Shown: positions 35,451-44,866, counted from the stretch's first letter. The stretch: 64,000 nucleotides of DNA from Enterococcus florum (GCF_004309355.1 NZ_BJCC01000013.1:62001-126000), one strand, 5' to 3'. Notes: generated by a model not told the origin, from the sequence alone. Made by a program: numbers and translations.

Positions 35451-35569
35451 GATTTCCCTCCTTGATCCAGCTTCTTTCTCATTATAAGAGAAAAACACGA
35501 ATCCGACAAAAAAACACCACAGATTTAGGACACCGCACCCTCACCTTTAGGGTTGATTTGTTGAAATAA

Positions 35570-35757
35570 TTAACGCGTCAGCCTTCCGACAGCAAGCATT
35601 AACAATCCGACAGTAAAATCTGGAAGGCTAGGTCTTCCTTTGAACGCTCATAACGAATGGATCAACAAAGCGATCCCGATCAGCTGTATCACCGCCCATT
35701 GGAAAGAGTCTTTTTCCGTCAATACGCTTTGATGTGTTCGGACAGTGTTTTGATCAT
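35570..35757 (-). pseudogene. Decayed small membrane-protein gene
   Basis: In the gap 35451-35874 the minus strand shows protein-like text in pieces. A start reading MIKTLSEHIKA is followed, after a frame slip, by SVLTEKDSFQWAVIQLIG with a hydrophobic helix. An in-frame TGA comes next, then a second hydrophobic helix (FTVGLLMLAVGRLTR) up to a stop at 35570. This looks like a two-helix membrane protein broken by a frameshift and a stop. The family is not recognised. Confidence 0.35.
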
Positions 35758-35845
35758 AAAGGATAATTCATCATCACCCTACTTCAAACAAAACAAAATT
35801 TAACATGCGGAAAAGGATAACTGACACTCCCCATAACTATTCAAC

Positions 35846-35873
35846 AAAAAAGAGCAGGTTTCCCCGCTCTTTG
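35846..35873 (-). terminator. Terminator of the deoxynucleoside kinase gene
   Basis: AAAGAGCAGG pairs with CCCGCTCTTT across a short loop (35849-35873), and leftward reading ends in TTTTTTG, directly after the kinase stop. Confidence 0.8.
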
Positions 35874-35874
35874 C

Positions 35875-36534
35875 TTATTCCACAACCGACAGCTGCTGTA
35901 CCTCTGCAATTTTTTCGTCGATCAATTTTAAAACGATGTCTCTTGCCTGCGGATCTTCTACAAAGTTCAACTGATCCCCGTCAATTTGGATTTTCGGACT
36001 TTCATTGTAGTCTTCATACCATTGGTCGTAACGCTTGTTCAGCTCTTTGTAATAGTCATACAAGGTGGGATCAAATTCCAGCTGCTCGTATTCTCTGCCG
36101 CGTTTGGTGATCCGGTCCAGCATGGTTTCAAAGGAGACCCGAATATGGATCAACAGATCTGGATGTTTTTTGTTTGCAGCATAGGGCAATTCTTCCATCA
36201 TGTTGGCCAACAGCTCATCGTAGACCTTTACTTCTGTTTCGGTTGCCCGACCAAGATCGGCATTTAAGTGAAACAGCAGTGAATCTTCATAGATCGAACG
36301 GTCCAAGACATTGTTGTCATCCTGCATCGCTTTTTTGATGCTGTCGAACCGCTTATTTAAGAAATAAATTTGTAGTAAAAATGCATATTGTTCTGGGTTT
36401 GCATAAAATAATGGCAGCACTTCATTGTCTTCGATGGATTCATAAAATGCTTGACTGCCTAAGTATTCTGACAGCATGGCTGTTAAACTTGATTTTCCTG
36501 CCCCAATCGTTCCCGCTAATACGATCACGCTCAT
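35875..36534 (-). CDS. Deoxynucleoside kinase (dAdo/dGuo type)
   Basis: This 219-residue protein has the P-loop GTIGAGKSS, the DRS motif LDRSIYEDSLLF, and the lid-like KRGREYEQ segment typical of deoxyadenosine/deoxyguanosine kinases of Gram-positives. It phosphorylates salvaged purine deoxynucleosides with ATP. The start at 36534 follows GGAGG with only three bases between; a GTG two codons later has more usual spacing, so the exact start is uncertain. Monocistronic, ending at a hairpin. Confidence 0.9.
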   Translation of the reverse strand: MSVIVLAGTIGAGKSSLTAMLSEYLGSQAFYESIEDNEVLPLFYANPEQYAFLLQIYFLNKRFDSIKKAMQDDNNVLDRSIYEDSLLFHLNADLGRATETEVKVYDELLANMMEELPYAANKKHPDLLIHIRVSFETMLDRITKRGREYEQLEFDPTLYDYYKELNKRYDQWYEDYNESPKIQIDGDQLNFVEDPQARDIVLKLIDEKIAEVQQLSVVE

Positions 36535-36558
36535 TAACCTCCAACTCACTTCGCACAA

Positions 36559-36896
36559 AATATAGTATCTTTTTTTTCAACTTTATTAATATACCCCCAA
36601 TATCTTGTGGCGTCAAATAAAAAACAAAAGAAATAGAGGATTATTTTAATCCGAGAATGTTTAAAAAAAAGTTCATTTTTCAGAAGTTTTCATCGTTTTC
36701 ATTTACTTGTTCGTTTTCTCTCAGTAAAATGGAAGAGATCTAGAGGGAGTCCGATCCCTTTTTCACTAAGAAGCTGGCTCTTCTTTCGAACTGGCTTGTG
36801 CAGAAGCGATCGAACGTTTTGATTCTGCCTAAGTTGTTTAGTAGAATGGAGTACAGTTTAAAAAATAGTATATTCTGACTAAAAAGGAGTTTTACG
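36559..36896. other. Intergenic promoter region of the mevalonate operon
   Basis: No gene is visible. A TATATT at 36869-36874 close to the mvk start is a possible -10, and an AGGGA/TCCCT dyad lies near 36743-36758. The upstream half is AT-rich and probably contains the leftward kinase promoter. Confidence 0.4.
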
Positions 36897-37838
36897 ATGA
36901 AGACCATCGGCCATGGACATGCCAGCGGTAAAATCATTTTAATGGGTGAACACGCCGTCGTCTACGGTGAACCAGCGATCGCCTTTCCGTTTTCCGGAAC
37001 AGGGATCGATACGACGATCCAGCTTCACTCTCAGGAATCATGGATTCAATCGAGTTTCTATCACGGTCCTCTTACACAAGCTCCTGCGACGATGAGAAAT
37101 GTTACAGCTTTAGTATGGCAGCTGATCCGTCATTTTGCCGTACAGGAACCTTTTTATATAACTATCGACAGCACGATCCCCGCGGAACGCGGGATGGGAT
37201 CTAGTGCAGCCGTGGCTGTCTCGATCACGCGTGCTTTTTTTGACTGGATGGAGATCCCAGCTGCGCAGACCGATATTCTTTATTTTGTTCATCAAGCAGA
37301 AAAGATCGCTCACGGCAACCCCAGCGGCATCGATGCCACCACGATCAGCGGAACAGAGCCTTTGTTGTACCAGAAAGGCTTGGATTTCCAACCTTTCGAG
37401 CTGAATATGGATGCCTTTTTGGTAGTCGCCGATACTGGCTTCAAAGGCCAAACGCGCAAAGCCGTCAAAGATGTGGCTCAGTTGATGAATACTCAATTTT
37501 CGACGACAGCACCACGGATCCGCGAAATCGGCTGGTTGACAAAGACCGCTCAGCAGGCAATCCTTTTGAATCAGCCGCACCGGTTGGGCGACTGCATGAA
37601 TCAAGCTCAGGAGCAGTTGCGCATTCTTGGCACCAGCAACGACGCACTGGATCATTTGATTGACACGGCACTGATGCACCAGGCATTAGGGGCCAAGCTG
37701 ACCGGCGGGGGCCGGGGCGGCTGTATGATCGCATTAGCGGAAAACGAAGCACAAGGGCGTCATCTACAAACCATTTTATCTCGTGCAGGGGCTCGAGATA
37801 CATGGATCGAAGGGTTAGGAGTATATGCACATGCATAG
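36897..37838 (+). CDS. mvk: Mevalonate kinase
   Basis: This 313-residue GHMP kinase has the start GHGHASGKIILMGEHAVVYG, the ATP loop GMGSSAAVAVS, and the C-terminal KLTGGGRGGCM loop. It phosphorylates mevalonate to mevalonate 5-phosphate, entering the isoprenoid pathway for undecaprenyl and quinone precursors. AAAGGAG precedes the ATG. First gene of a four-gene operon (mvk-mvaD-phosphomevalonate kinase-fni); it overlaps mvaD by eight bases. Confidence 0.95.
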   Translation: MKTIGHGHASGKIILMGEHAVVYGEPAIAFPFSGTGIDTTIQLHSQESWIQSSFYHGPLTQAPATMRNVTALVWQLIRHFAVQEPFYITIDSTIPAERGMGSSAAVAVSITRAFFDWMEIPAAQTDILYFVHQAEKIAHGNPSGIDATTISGTEPLLYQKGLDFQPFELNMDAFLVVADTGFKGQTRKAVKDVAQLMNTQFSTTAPRIREIGWLTKTAQQAILLNQPHRLGDCMNQAQEQLRILGTSNDALDHLIDTALMHQALGAKLTGGGRGGCMIALAENEAQGRHLQTILSRAGARDTWIEGLGVYAHA

Positions 37839-38823
37839 TGGAAAGGCGCGGGCTTACACCAATATCGCGTTAATCAAATACTGGGGAAAAGCCGATCAAG
37901 CATTCATTTTGCCAATGAACAACAGCCTATCGCTGACCCTGGATGCTTTTTATACAGAAACTGAGGTTGTTTTCTCAGAAGATTATACAGAAGATAGATT
38001 TTACTTAGATGGGCACTTGCAAGATGCCAAAGCCACGGAAAAAATCAGCATGTTTTTAGATTTGGTACGGCAAAAAGCCGATTCGAAGCTGTTCGCTAAA
38101 GTCGCAAGCCGAAATTTTGTGCCAACCGCTGCCGGTTTAGCTTCTTCAGCCAGCGGTCTGGCTGCATTAGCAGGTGCAGCAGCGGAAGCTTTGGATCTTT
38201 CATTGACACCACAAGAATTATCTCGACTGGCACGTCGTGGTTCCGGATCGGCCTGCCGCAGTATTTACGGCGGCTTTGCGGAATGGCAAAAAGGCGATTC
38301 CGATGAAACTTCCTATGCAGAAGCCATTCCTTCTGAAGGCTTTGCTGAAGAATTGAGCATGATCTTCGTCGTAGTGAATGACCAACAAAAGGATATCTCC
38401 AGCCGGGACGGCATGCAGCGGACAGTGGAAACTTCCGCTTTTTATCAGGGCTGGCTGGATACAGTACCAACGGATTTGTCAAAAGCCAAAAAAGCGATCC
38501 AAAAAAAGGATTTCCAAGCATTAGGCGAAGTGACCGAAGCCAGTGCCTTAAAAATGCACGGCACGACCTTGGCTGCACAACCGCCCTTCACTTATTGGTC
38601 GGCGGAAAGCATGAAGGCAATGTCCTTGGTGCGTCAGCTGCGTCAAGAGGGCTTACCCTGCTACTTTACGATGGACGCCGGTCCCAATGTGAAAGTCCTC
38701 GTTCAAAAAACACATGAAAAGCAAGTACTTCAAAAGCTAGCGGAACAATTTTCTCGTGAACAGCTGATTGTCGCCCATGCCGGGCCGGCAATCCAAATCT
38801 TACCAAAGGAAGAACGAACATGA
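37831..38823 (+). CDS. mvaD: Diphosphomevalonate decarboxylase
   Basis: This 330-residue GHMP-fold enzyme has ALIKYWGKAD near the start, the substrate loop TAAGLASSASGLAAL, SRLARRGSGSACRS, and the active-site TMDAGPNVKVL. It converts mevalonate diphosphate to isopentenyl diphosphate with ATP. Two ATGs are possible (37825 and 37831); the GGAG at 37818-37821 suits 37831 better. It overlaps the upstream and downstream genes, implying translational coupling. Confidence 0.95.
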   Translation: MHSGKARAYTNIALIKYWGKADQAFILPMNNSLSLTLDAFYTETEVVFSEDYTEDRFYLDGHLQDAKATEKISMFLDLVRQKADSKLFAKVASRNFVPTAAGLASSASGLAALAGAAAEALDLSLTPQELSRLARRGSGSACRSIYGGFAEWQKGDSDETSYAEAIPSEGFAEELSMIFVVVNDQQKDISSRDGMQRTVETSAFYQGWLDTVPTDLSKAKKAIQKKDFQALGEVTEASALKMHGTTLAAQPPFTYWSAESMKAMSLVRQLRQEGLPCYFTMDAGPNVKVLVQKTHEKQVLQKLAEQFSREQLIVAHAGPAIQILPKEERT

Positions 38824-39911
38824 TCGAAGTGTCAGCACCAGGAAAACTTTATATCGCCGGGGAATATGCGGTCGTCGAACCAGGGCATCCTGCAATCATC
38901 GCAGCGATTGACCAGTTCATCAACGTCTCGATCAAGTCATCGAAACGCAACGGCAGCATCCAATCTGCTCAATACAGCGACATGCCGATCCGCTGGACTC
39001 GACGCAAAGGTGAATTGGTCTTGGATATTCGGGACAATCCATTCCATTATATTCTGGCCGCCATTCACTTTACTGAAAAATTTGCGCTGGAAAACAACAA
39101 GACCCTGACCTTTTACGATCTGAAGGTGACCAGCGAGCTGGACAATTCCAATGGACGGAAATATGGACTTGGTTCCAGCGGCGCAGTGACGGTCGCAACA
39201 GTCAAAGCCTTGGATGCCTATTACCAATTAGGGCTTTCCCAATTGGAGCTTTTCAAATTAGCAACTTTGGCTCATTTGAATGTCCAGGGCAATGGTTCCT
39301 GCGGCGACATTGCGGCCAGCTGCTATGGTGGCTGGTTAGCCTTTTCGACCTTTGATCATGACTGGGTATTGAACCAGCTAACTTCTCGATCGCTGACCGA
39401 TCTGGTCAAAAGTGATTGGCCCAGCCTGAAAATCGAACCGCTGAAGGCTCCGGAAGACCTGCGCCTATTGATCGGCTGGACTGGCAGTCCAGCATCGACC
39501 TCCGATCTGGTCGATCAGGTCCACCAGTCTCGCGAGCAAAAAGAAGCGGCCTATCAACAGTTTTTGGCAGACAGTAAAGCCTGTGTCGCACAAATGATCC
39601 AAGGCTTCAAGCAAGAGGATGTTTCATTGATCCAAGCAATGATCCGTACCAATCGAGCCTTGCTCACTCAACTGACCACCTTCAGCAATGTCTCGATCGA
39701 AACGCAGCAGCTGCAGGTCATGAGCGATCTGGCTGAGCAATATGGCGGTGCCGCGAAATCCTCAGGTGCTGGCGGCGGCGACTGCGGCATCGTGATCGTG
39801 GATAAAAAGGCCGGGATCCTGCCGTTGATGAGCGCTTGGGAAAAAGCCGGAATCACACCGTTGCCGCTGCACGTCTACCATTTAAACGAGGAGAAGATGA
39901 ATGAATCGTAA
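38820..39911 (+). CDS. mvaK2: Phosphomevalonate kinase
   Basis: This 363-residue GHMP kinase has APGKLYIAGEYAVVEPGHPA, the ATP loop YGLGSSGAVTVA, and the C-terminal KSSGAGGGDCG loop typical of phosphomevalonate kinase. It converts mevalonate 5-phosphate to the 5-diphosphate. Its ATG overlaps the mvaD stop (ATGA). Confidence 0.95.
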   Translation: MIEVSAPGKLYIAGEYAVVEPGHPAIIAAIDQFINVSIKSSKRNGSIQSAQYSDMPIRWTRRKGELVLDIRDNPFHYILAAIHFTEKFALENNKTLTFYDLKVTSELDNSNGRKYGLGSSGAVTVATVKALDAYYQLGLSQLELFKLATLAHLNVQGNGSCGDIAASCYGGWLAFSTFDHDWVLNQLTSRSLTDLVKSDWPSLKIEPLKAPEDLRLLIGWTGSPASTSDLVDQVHQSREQKEAAYQQFLADSKACVAQMIQGFKQEDVSLIQAMIRTNRALLTQLTTFSNVSIETQQLQVMSDLAEQYGGAAKSSGAGGGDCGIVIVDKKAGILPLMSAWEKAGITPLPLHVYHLNEEKMNES

Positions 39912-40941
39912 AGACGAACATCTTTTATTAGCTAAAACACAATACAAGGCCAAGGAGAACGACTTCGATGCGGTCTCTTTTGTCCATCAATCGCTAGTCG
40001 CTTTGTCTGATGATTCAATCGACCTTTCTACCTCGATCGCCGGTTTGTCGCTGGACGTTCCTTTTTACATCAATGCGATGACCGGCGGCAGTGAGAAAAC
40101 CAAGATTTTCAATCAGCAGCTGGCGATCGTAGCCCGCGAGACCGGCTTGATGATGGCAACTGGCTCCGTTTCTGCCGCCTTAAAGGATCCTTCGGTAGCA
40201 GATTCCTACACCGTTATTCGTGAAGAAAATCCTAACGGCCTGCTGTTAGGAAATATGGGTGCTGGACGTACAGCTGAAGATGCCAAAAAAATCGTTGATC
40301 TGCTGCAGGCAGACGGTCTTCAGATTCATCTGAACGTTCCACAGGAACTGGTAATGCCCGAGGGTGAACACGATTTTGAACAATGGGAGACCAATATTCG
40401 TCAATCATTAGAATTGCTGGAGGTACCAATCCTCGTGAAAGAGGTTGGTTTCGGCATGGCTCAAGAAACGGTGCAGCGATTGGTAGAATTAGGTGTTCCG
40501 GCGATCGATGTCTCCGGACGCGGCGGCACCAGCTTCACTAAAATCGAGAACTCTCGCCGCAAACGCCATGAACTGGCTTACTTAGACCAGTGGGGGCAAT
40601 CTACAGTGGTTTCCTTGTTAGAGGCACAACCCTTTGCCAACGATGTGACCTTGCTGGCTTCTGGCGGCATTCGTGATGCCTTTGACATCTTCAAAGCCTT
40701 ATCTTTAGGTGCTCACGCTGTTGGGATTTCCGGTACATTTTTGCATACCTTGATGTCAGACGGCATCGATGCAACGATCCAAATGGTCGAAGATTGGAAA
40801 GAACAATTGCGGCGGCTGTATTTGATGACTGGCAGAGCCACGACCAACGAGGTTCAAAAGAACCAATTGATGATTACAGGAGCACCGAGGGAATGGTGCG
40901 ACCTAAGAGGCATCGACGTCAGAAAATTAGCCACACGATAA
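39901..40941 (+). CDS. fni: Type 2 isopentenyl-diphosphate delta-isomerase
   Basis: This 346-residue flavoprotein has the FMN-binding TIM-barrel features of type 2 IDI: NAMTGGS, the NMGAG loop, LNVPQEL, KEVGFGM, DVSGRGGTSF and the phosphate loop ASGGIRDAFD. It interconverts IPP and DMAPP using FMN and NADPH. The gene overlaps the previous one by 11 bases and closes the operon before a strong terminator. Confidence 0.95.
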   Translation: MNRKDEHLLLAKTQYKAKENDFDAVSFVHQSLVALSDDSIDLSTSIAGLSLDVPFYINAMTGGSEKTKIFNQQLAIVARETGLMMATGSVSAALKDPSVADSYTVIREENPNGLLLGNMGAGRTAEDAKKIVDLLQADGLQIHLNVPQELVMPEGEHDFEQWETNIRQSLELLEVPILVKEVGFGMAQETVQRLVELGVPAIDVSGRGGTSFTKIENSRRKRHELAYLDQWGQSTVVSLLEAQPFANDVTLLASGGIRDAFDIFKALSLGAHAVGISGTFLHTLMSDGIDATIQMVEDWKEQLRRLYLMTGRATTNEVQKNQLMITGAPREWCDLRGIDVRKLATR

Positions 40942-40985
40942 AAAAAGATGCTGTATTGTGCGAAAACAATACAGCATCTTTTTTA
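40941..40985. terminator. Bidirectional terminator
   Basis: GATGCTGTATTGT (40947-40959) pairs perfectly with ACAATACAGCATC (40966-40978), flanked by A-run and T-run. It ends both the mevalonate operon and the convergent PTS operon. Confidence 0.92.
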
Positions 40986-40986
40986 G

Positions 40987-41658
40987 TTATTGCATGGCTT
41001 GAGTCAGGTGTTCATTTAATAAAGCCACAGACTTGGCTATATCCTCATCCAAGCTGAATAACCCGCTGGAACCAATGATCAAAATATCTGCTCCGGCCTC
41101 CAGCATCCGACTGTAGGTTTTTTCATTGCAGGACCCGTCGATCTGAATCAAAAACCCAAGTTCATTCGTTTCCCGATAGTCTTTCAGCCAGCGCACCTTG
41201 TTCAAGCTTTCAACAATGAACTTCTGCCCGGCAAATCCCGGATCAACCGTCATCACCGTTACGATATCGATTAGGTGCAGGTAATCAAGGATCAGCTCCA
41301 TCGGGGTTTCCGGATTGATTACTACCCCCATCTTTTTCCCCTGTGCCTTGATGGTTTGACTCACTCGAAAAGCATGTCCATTCAAATGCTCCGCATGAAT
41401 ACTGATGACCTCTACCCCTAAGTCTAATAACGGTTCCACATACTCAACTGGATTGGTGACCATCAGGTGGGCATCCAGCGGAACATCGGTATGTGCCTGA
41501 AGCTGTTCGATGAACCATGGTGAAAGGGTCATATTGTTGACGTAGTGACCATCCATGATATCGATATGATAGTAATCCATCACGGTATTGAGATACGCGA
41601 TCTGTTCGTTGAATTTGCCTAGATCCATACACATGAGTGAAGGCGATAATTTCACCAT
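40987..41658 (-). CDS. alsE: AlsE-like hexulose-6-phosphate 3-epimerase
   Basis: This 223-residue TIM-barrel belongs to the ribulose-phosphate 3-epimerase superfamily but is much closer to E. coli AlsE (D-allulose-6-phosphate 3-epimerase): KLSPSLMCMDLGKF, YHIDIMDGHYV, LDAHLMVTNP, TVMTVDPGFAGQ and QIDGSCN. The metal-binding His and Asp residues are present. It should interconvert allulose 6-phosphate and fructose 6-phosphate or act on a related ketose phosphate. Last gene of the mannose-family PTS operon, which suggests that the imported sugar or sugar alcohol passes through a 3-epimeric ketose phosphate. Confidence 0.85.
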   Translation of the reverse strand: MVKLSPSLMCMDLGKFNEQIAYLNTVMDYYHIDIMDGHYVNNMTLSPWFIEQLQAHTDVPLDAHLMVTNPVEYVEPLLDLGVEVISIHAEHLNGHAFRVSQTIKAQGKKMGVVINPETPMELILDYLHLIDIVTVMTVDPGFAGQKFIVESLNKVRWLKDYRETNELGFLIQIDGSCNEKTYSRMLEAGADILIIGSSGLFSLDEDIAKSVALLNEHLTQAMQ

Positions 41659-41684
41659 AAGCTTTCCCTCTTTCTTTCCTGAAT

Positions 41685-42422
41685 TTAGTTGACCGATTGT
41701 CCTCCGTCGACGACCATTTCTGAACCAGTCATAAAGCGTGAAGCATCGGATGCAAGGAATACCACGGCATCTGCAACTTCATCCGCCGTACTGATCCGAT
41801 TGTATAGCGGAATACGCGCACCCATCTCTTCCATCGTCCGGTCCGTGGCCAAAGCAGCGTGCTCTGCCATCTGGGTCTTGATGTAAGCTGGATGGACCGA
41901 ATTTACACGAATCCCTCTTGGTGCTAATTCAATGGCTGCCGCCTTCGTTAGAGACGCTACGGCCCCCTTTGAAGCGGCATAAGCAATTCGGTTTTTCGAG
42001 CCTAAGAACGAAGCGATCGAAGCCGTATTGATTACGCTGCTGCCATTTTTAAGCAACGGCAGCATCTCTTTGATTCCCAAAAACATACTCAGCGTATTGA
42101 CAGCCATGGTTTTTTCCCACAGCTCGACCGTTGTATCCTCGATCGTGTCGATTTTAAAAATGCCGGCATTGTTGAACAAGACATCCAGCTTTCCAGCTTT
42201 TTCTTGGATCGTTGCAGCGGCTTTTTTCCAAGCGTCTTCCTGGGTTACATCAAAGCACAGTGCATGCACATGTTCAGTTCCGCAGGATTCTTCTAATGCT
42301 TTCAAACGGTCTGCATCATTGTCATTGACAAAAACCATAAATTCTTGCGCGACCAGCTTTTGAACCACCGCTTGGCCTAACCCGCCGGCTGCACCGGTGA
42401 TCATTGCTGTTTTCTTTTTCAT
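41685..42422 (-). CDS. Short-chain dehydrogenase/reductase
   Basis: This 245-residue classical SDR has the nucleotide loop TGAAGGLGQAV, the NNAG motif, and the catalytic triad Ser in INTASIAS, Tyr and Lys in YAASKG. The end GSEMVVDGGQSVN is standard. It oxidises or reduces a polyol, sugar or keto compound with NAD(P); the nearest look is to sugar or gluconate-type SDRs. GAGGG precedes the ATG; 9 bases separate it from the SIS gene. Within the PTS operon it is a second dehydrogenase beside the GatD-like one, so the pathway has two redox steps. Confidence 0.85.
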   Translation of the reverse strand: MKKKTAMITGAAGGLGQAVVQKLVAQEFMVFVNDNDADRLKALEESCGTEHVHALCFDVTQEDAWKKAAATIQEKAGKLDVLFNNAGIFKIDTIEDTTVELWEKTMAVNTLSMFLGIKEMLPLLKNGSSVINTASIASFLGSKNRIAYAASKGAVASLTKAAAIELAPRGIRVNSVHPAYIKTQMAEHAALATDRTMEEMGARIPLYNRISTADEVADAVVFLASDASRFMTGSEMVVDGGQSVN

Positions 42423-42431
42423 TTTTTCCCT

Positions 42432-42986
42432 CTATTCTAAATTGGCATGATTGGCTTTTAATTGTTCAAAGGTCATTCCTTTTTCTTCCATCAATTGCAG
42501 TGCAAGTACGTCGTGGAACACCAGCAGCCCTTGTTCAAACACCGTGGTCATCGGTTGAATTGACGTAAATGCTTGGGAACTCTTTGATGGACTTTCAAAA
42601 CGGACGATCACGTCGGCCAGTTGGGCAATCGAGCTTTCTGGATTCGAGGTCAGATGAACGATCCGCGCATCGAAGGTCTTGGCCTTTTTAGCGATCCCCA
42701 GAGGAAACAACGATTCCCCTGACCCGCTGCCGACGACCAGCAGATCCTTATCTGTAATCGGCGGTTCGTTCAGATCCCCCACCATGTGACAGTGGATTCC
42801 TAAATGAGTCAGTCGTTTGACGGCTGCTTCCAAAGCCAAACGGACCCGGCCAACACCAACAAAGAAAACCTGTTCTGCCTGCAGGAGCGCTTGAGCATAT
42901 TCCTGCTGCTGCTCTTCTGAAACCTTGCCCAACAGTTGACCCAATTCGGCGACCACTGCTTGACTATTTTCATAATATGTCTTCAT
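42432..42986 (-). CDS. SIS-domain sugar isomerase, 6-phospho-3-hexuloisomerase-like
   Basis: This 184-residue protein is a single SIS domain: VFFVGVGRVRLALEAAVKRL, VGDLNEPPI, the phosphate-binding GSGSGES loop, and HLTSNPES. Length and the RVR-x3-E segment match HxlB/PHI-type isomerases, which interconvert 3-hexulose 6-phosphate and fructose 6-phosphate. In this operon it would isomerise a ketose phosphate produced by the dehydrogenase. The hexulose-phosphate synthase partner is absent, so formaldehyde assimilation is not implied. It overlaps the GatD-like gene by 17 bases. Confidence 0.82.
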   Translation of the reverse strand: MKTYYENSQAVVAELGQLLGKVSEEQQQEYAQALLQAEQVFFVGVGRVRLALEAAVKRLTHLGIHCHMVGDLNEPPITDKDLLVVGSGSGESLFPLGIAKKAKTFDARIVHLTSNPESSIAQLADVIVRFESPSKSSQAFTSIQPMTTVFEQGLLVFHDVLALQLMEEKGMTFEQLKANHANLE

Positions 42987-44022
42987 GTACCATCAACACC
43001 TTGTTATAAAATTCTTTTTTCTCGTGAACGATGTCAAACGCCTCGATCAATCCTTCGATCGGGACTTTATGGGTGATCAACGGCGACAGCTTCAGACTGC
43101 CATTTGCAATTGCCTGGGCAGTGATCTGCCATTCGTTTTTGGGGATTTTGTCATAGACACTGTTGAACATGCCCACGATGGTCCCCTCCTTGCGCATAAA
43201 CTGATCATAGGTTTTCTGCTGCAATAGCATGTCTGAATGTGGATTACCCAACAAAACGACTCGACCAAATGCACGAATGGATTGCACACATTGATCAAAA
43301 GCGGCACTGGCCCCTGTAGCTTCGACTGCGACATCGGCCAGTTTGCCATTCAGCATTTCTTTGATAAAATCCTCGGCCGAAACCTCTGCACTGTTGCAGA
43401 CAAATTCAAACCCTATTTTTTTAGCAAAGTCGACTTTGGTTTGATCGATGTCTGCTAAGATCACTTTTCCGGCTCCATTGATCTGAGCCCATTGAGCAAC
43501 CATGACACCGATCGGACCAGCTCCGAAGATCACGATCGAATCTCCTAATGAGAGTTGAGCTTTGTTGATCACATGCTGTGCGACCGTTGCCGGTTCGACC
43601 ATTGCCCCTTCCTCAAAGCTGACCTGATCCTCCAGCAGCACCAAGTTGAACAGCGGCACTGCTAAATACTCCTCAAATCCACCATCGGTCCGTGAACCGA
43701 AATAATTGTAATCGGTACATTGTGCGTAATTGCCGGAGCGGCAAAACTCACACGTATTGCAAGGCAGTAACGGAAACACCGCAGCCTTCTTGCCTAGATA
43801 GCTTTCCGCAACCCCTTCGCCCAAAGCCACGATTTCACCAGAAAATTCATGGCCGAGAACCGTCGGAAAATGATAAGACCCCGTCACAAAGGTTCGCGGG
43901 ATATCTGACCCGCAAATCCCGCAGGCCATGATTTTGATCAAAACCTCCCCTGCTTTAGGCGTAGGCTGGGCTTTATCCACTAAGGTTAATTCCCCGATAG
44001 AGACTAACTCAACAGCTTTCAT
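42970..44022 (-). CDS. Zinc-dependent sugar-alcohol-phosphate dehydrogenase, GatD-like
   Basis: This 350-residue medium-chain dehydrogenase has the catalytic zinc site CGICGSD and GHEFSG, structural zinc cysteines CNTCEFCRSGNYAQC, and the NAD loop GAGPIGVMVAQ. The segment around IPRTFVTGSYHFP resembles galactitol-1-phosphate 5-dehydrogenase. It likely oxidises the phosphorylated hexitol delivered by the PTS to a ketose phosphate. AAGGAGG precedes the ATG, 12 bases after the IID stop. The identity of the hexitol is open because the epimerase and isomerase nearby do not fit the classic galactitol route. Confidence 0.85.
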   Translation of the reverse strand: MKAVELVSIGELTLVDKAQPTPKAGEVLIKIMACGICGSDIPRTFVTGSYHFPTVLGHEFSGEIVALGEGVAESYLGKKAAVFPLLPCNTCEFCRSGNYAQCTDYNYFGSRTDGGFEEYLAVPLFNLVLLEDQVSFEEGAMVEPATVAQHVINKAQLSLGDSIVIFGAGPIGVMVAQWAQINGAGKVILADIDQTKVDFAKKIGFEFVCNSAEVSAEDFIKEMLNGKLADVAVEATGASAAFDQCVQSIRAFGRVVLLGNPHSDMLLQQKTYDQFMRKEGTIVGMFNSVYDKIPKNEWQITAQAIANGSLKLSPLITHKVPIEGLIEAFDIVHEKKEFYNKVLMVHEDIL

Positions 44023-44034
44023 GACATCCTCCTT

Positions 44035-44865
44035 CTATCCTTCTGGAACTCCTAAAACACCTAGATAGGCCAAAGTAATCCCCAGAATGAAGATAATCAA
44101 AATAATCAAATTGATATTGACCTTCTTGCGTACCAGCCAATATACCAGCATGGTGATCCCTAATGGAACGAGCCCCGGCATCAATGCATTAATCACCTGC
44201 TCCTGCACATTCAGCTCCACACCTTTGATATTTAAAACCAGCGGAATCTCCACATTTACCCGTGATGCCGTCATACAGCCCACGACCATCAAACCGATCA
44301 TACTGAAGATCTCCGTCAATCGAGCGATCGTTCCTTCACGCAGCATCGTCAAGATAAAGGATTTCCCCTTTTGGTAACCCAAACGATACATGTTCCAGCC
44401 AAAGCCGATCAAACAAGCTTTATAAGCTATTTCGAAAAAGATTGGTCCAACATAACTGCCATCGATCGCCAGCGAGCAGGCGATCCCTGCAAGAATCGGA
44501 TAAACAATCCCCTGACTGACTGTATCGCCGATCCCAGCGATTGGACCCATCAGTCCGGTACGCAGCGAATTGATCGTCTCATCGGTGATATCCTCTGCGC
44601 CGTTTGCTCGCTGCTCCTCCATGGCTGCCGCAACACCCGGAATCATGGTACCGATGAAGGAAGGTTCTGTATTGTAAAACACAAAGTATTTCTTCAATTC
44701 TTTGACTTGTCGTTCTTTGTCCTCTGGATAAAGCTTGCGAATGACGGGAACCATGGCATTGGCCTGGCCTAATGCTTGAAGTCGCTCGTAGTTGTAGGCC
44801 GTTTCACTAGAATAAGTCAAGGCCCAGTTTTTCAACATTTCTTTCTTCGTTAATTTCACTTCCAT
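44035..44865 (-). CDS. PTS mannose/fructose/sorbose-family IID component
   Basis: This 276-residue protein has the IID signature (NTEPSFIGTMIPGVAAAMEEQRANG; SLRTGLMGPIAGIGDTVSQG) with membrane segments in the C-terminal half (about 115-270). IID and IIC together form the sugar channel of Man-family PTS. It follows IIC by one base, so the genes are coupled. Confidence 0.93.
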   Translation of the reverse strand: MEVKLTKKEMLKNWALTYSSETAYNYERLQALGQANAMVPVIRKLYPEDKERQVKELKKYFVFYNTEPSFIGTMIPGVAAAMEEQRANGAEDITDETINSLRTGLMGPIAGIGDTVSQGIVYPILAGIACSLAIDGSYVGPIFFEIAYKACLIGFGWNMYRLGYQKGKSFILTMLREGTIARLTEIFSMIGLMVVGCMTASRVNVEIPLVLNIKGVELNVQEQVINALMPGLVPLGITMLVYWLVRKKVNINLIILIIFILGITLAYLGVLGVPEG

Positions 44866-44866
44866 C

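Noticed and set aside
42432-42986. Formaldehyde fixation by a ribulose monophosphate pathway
   Set aside because: Only a PHI-like isomerase is present. The 3-epimerase is AlsE-like rather than a hexulose-phosphate synthase, and the operon is a sugar PTS.
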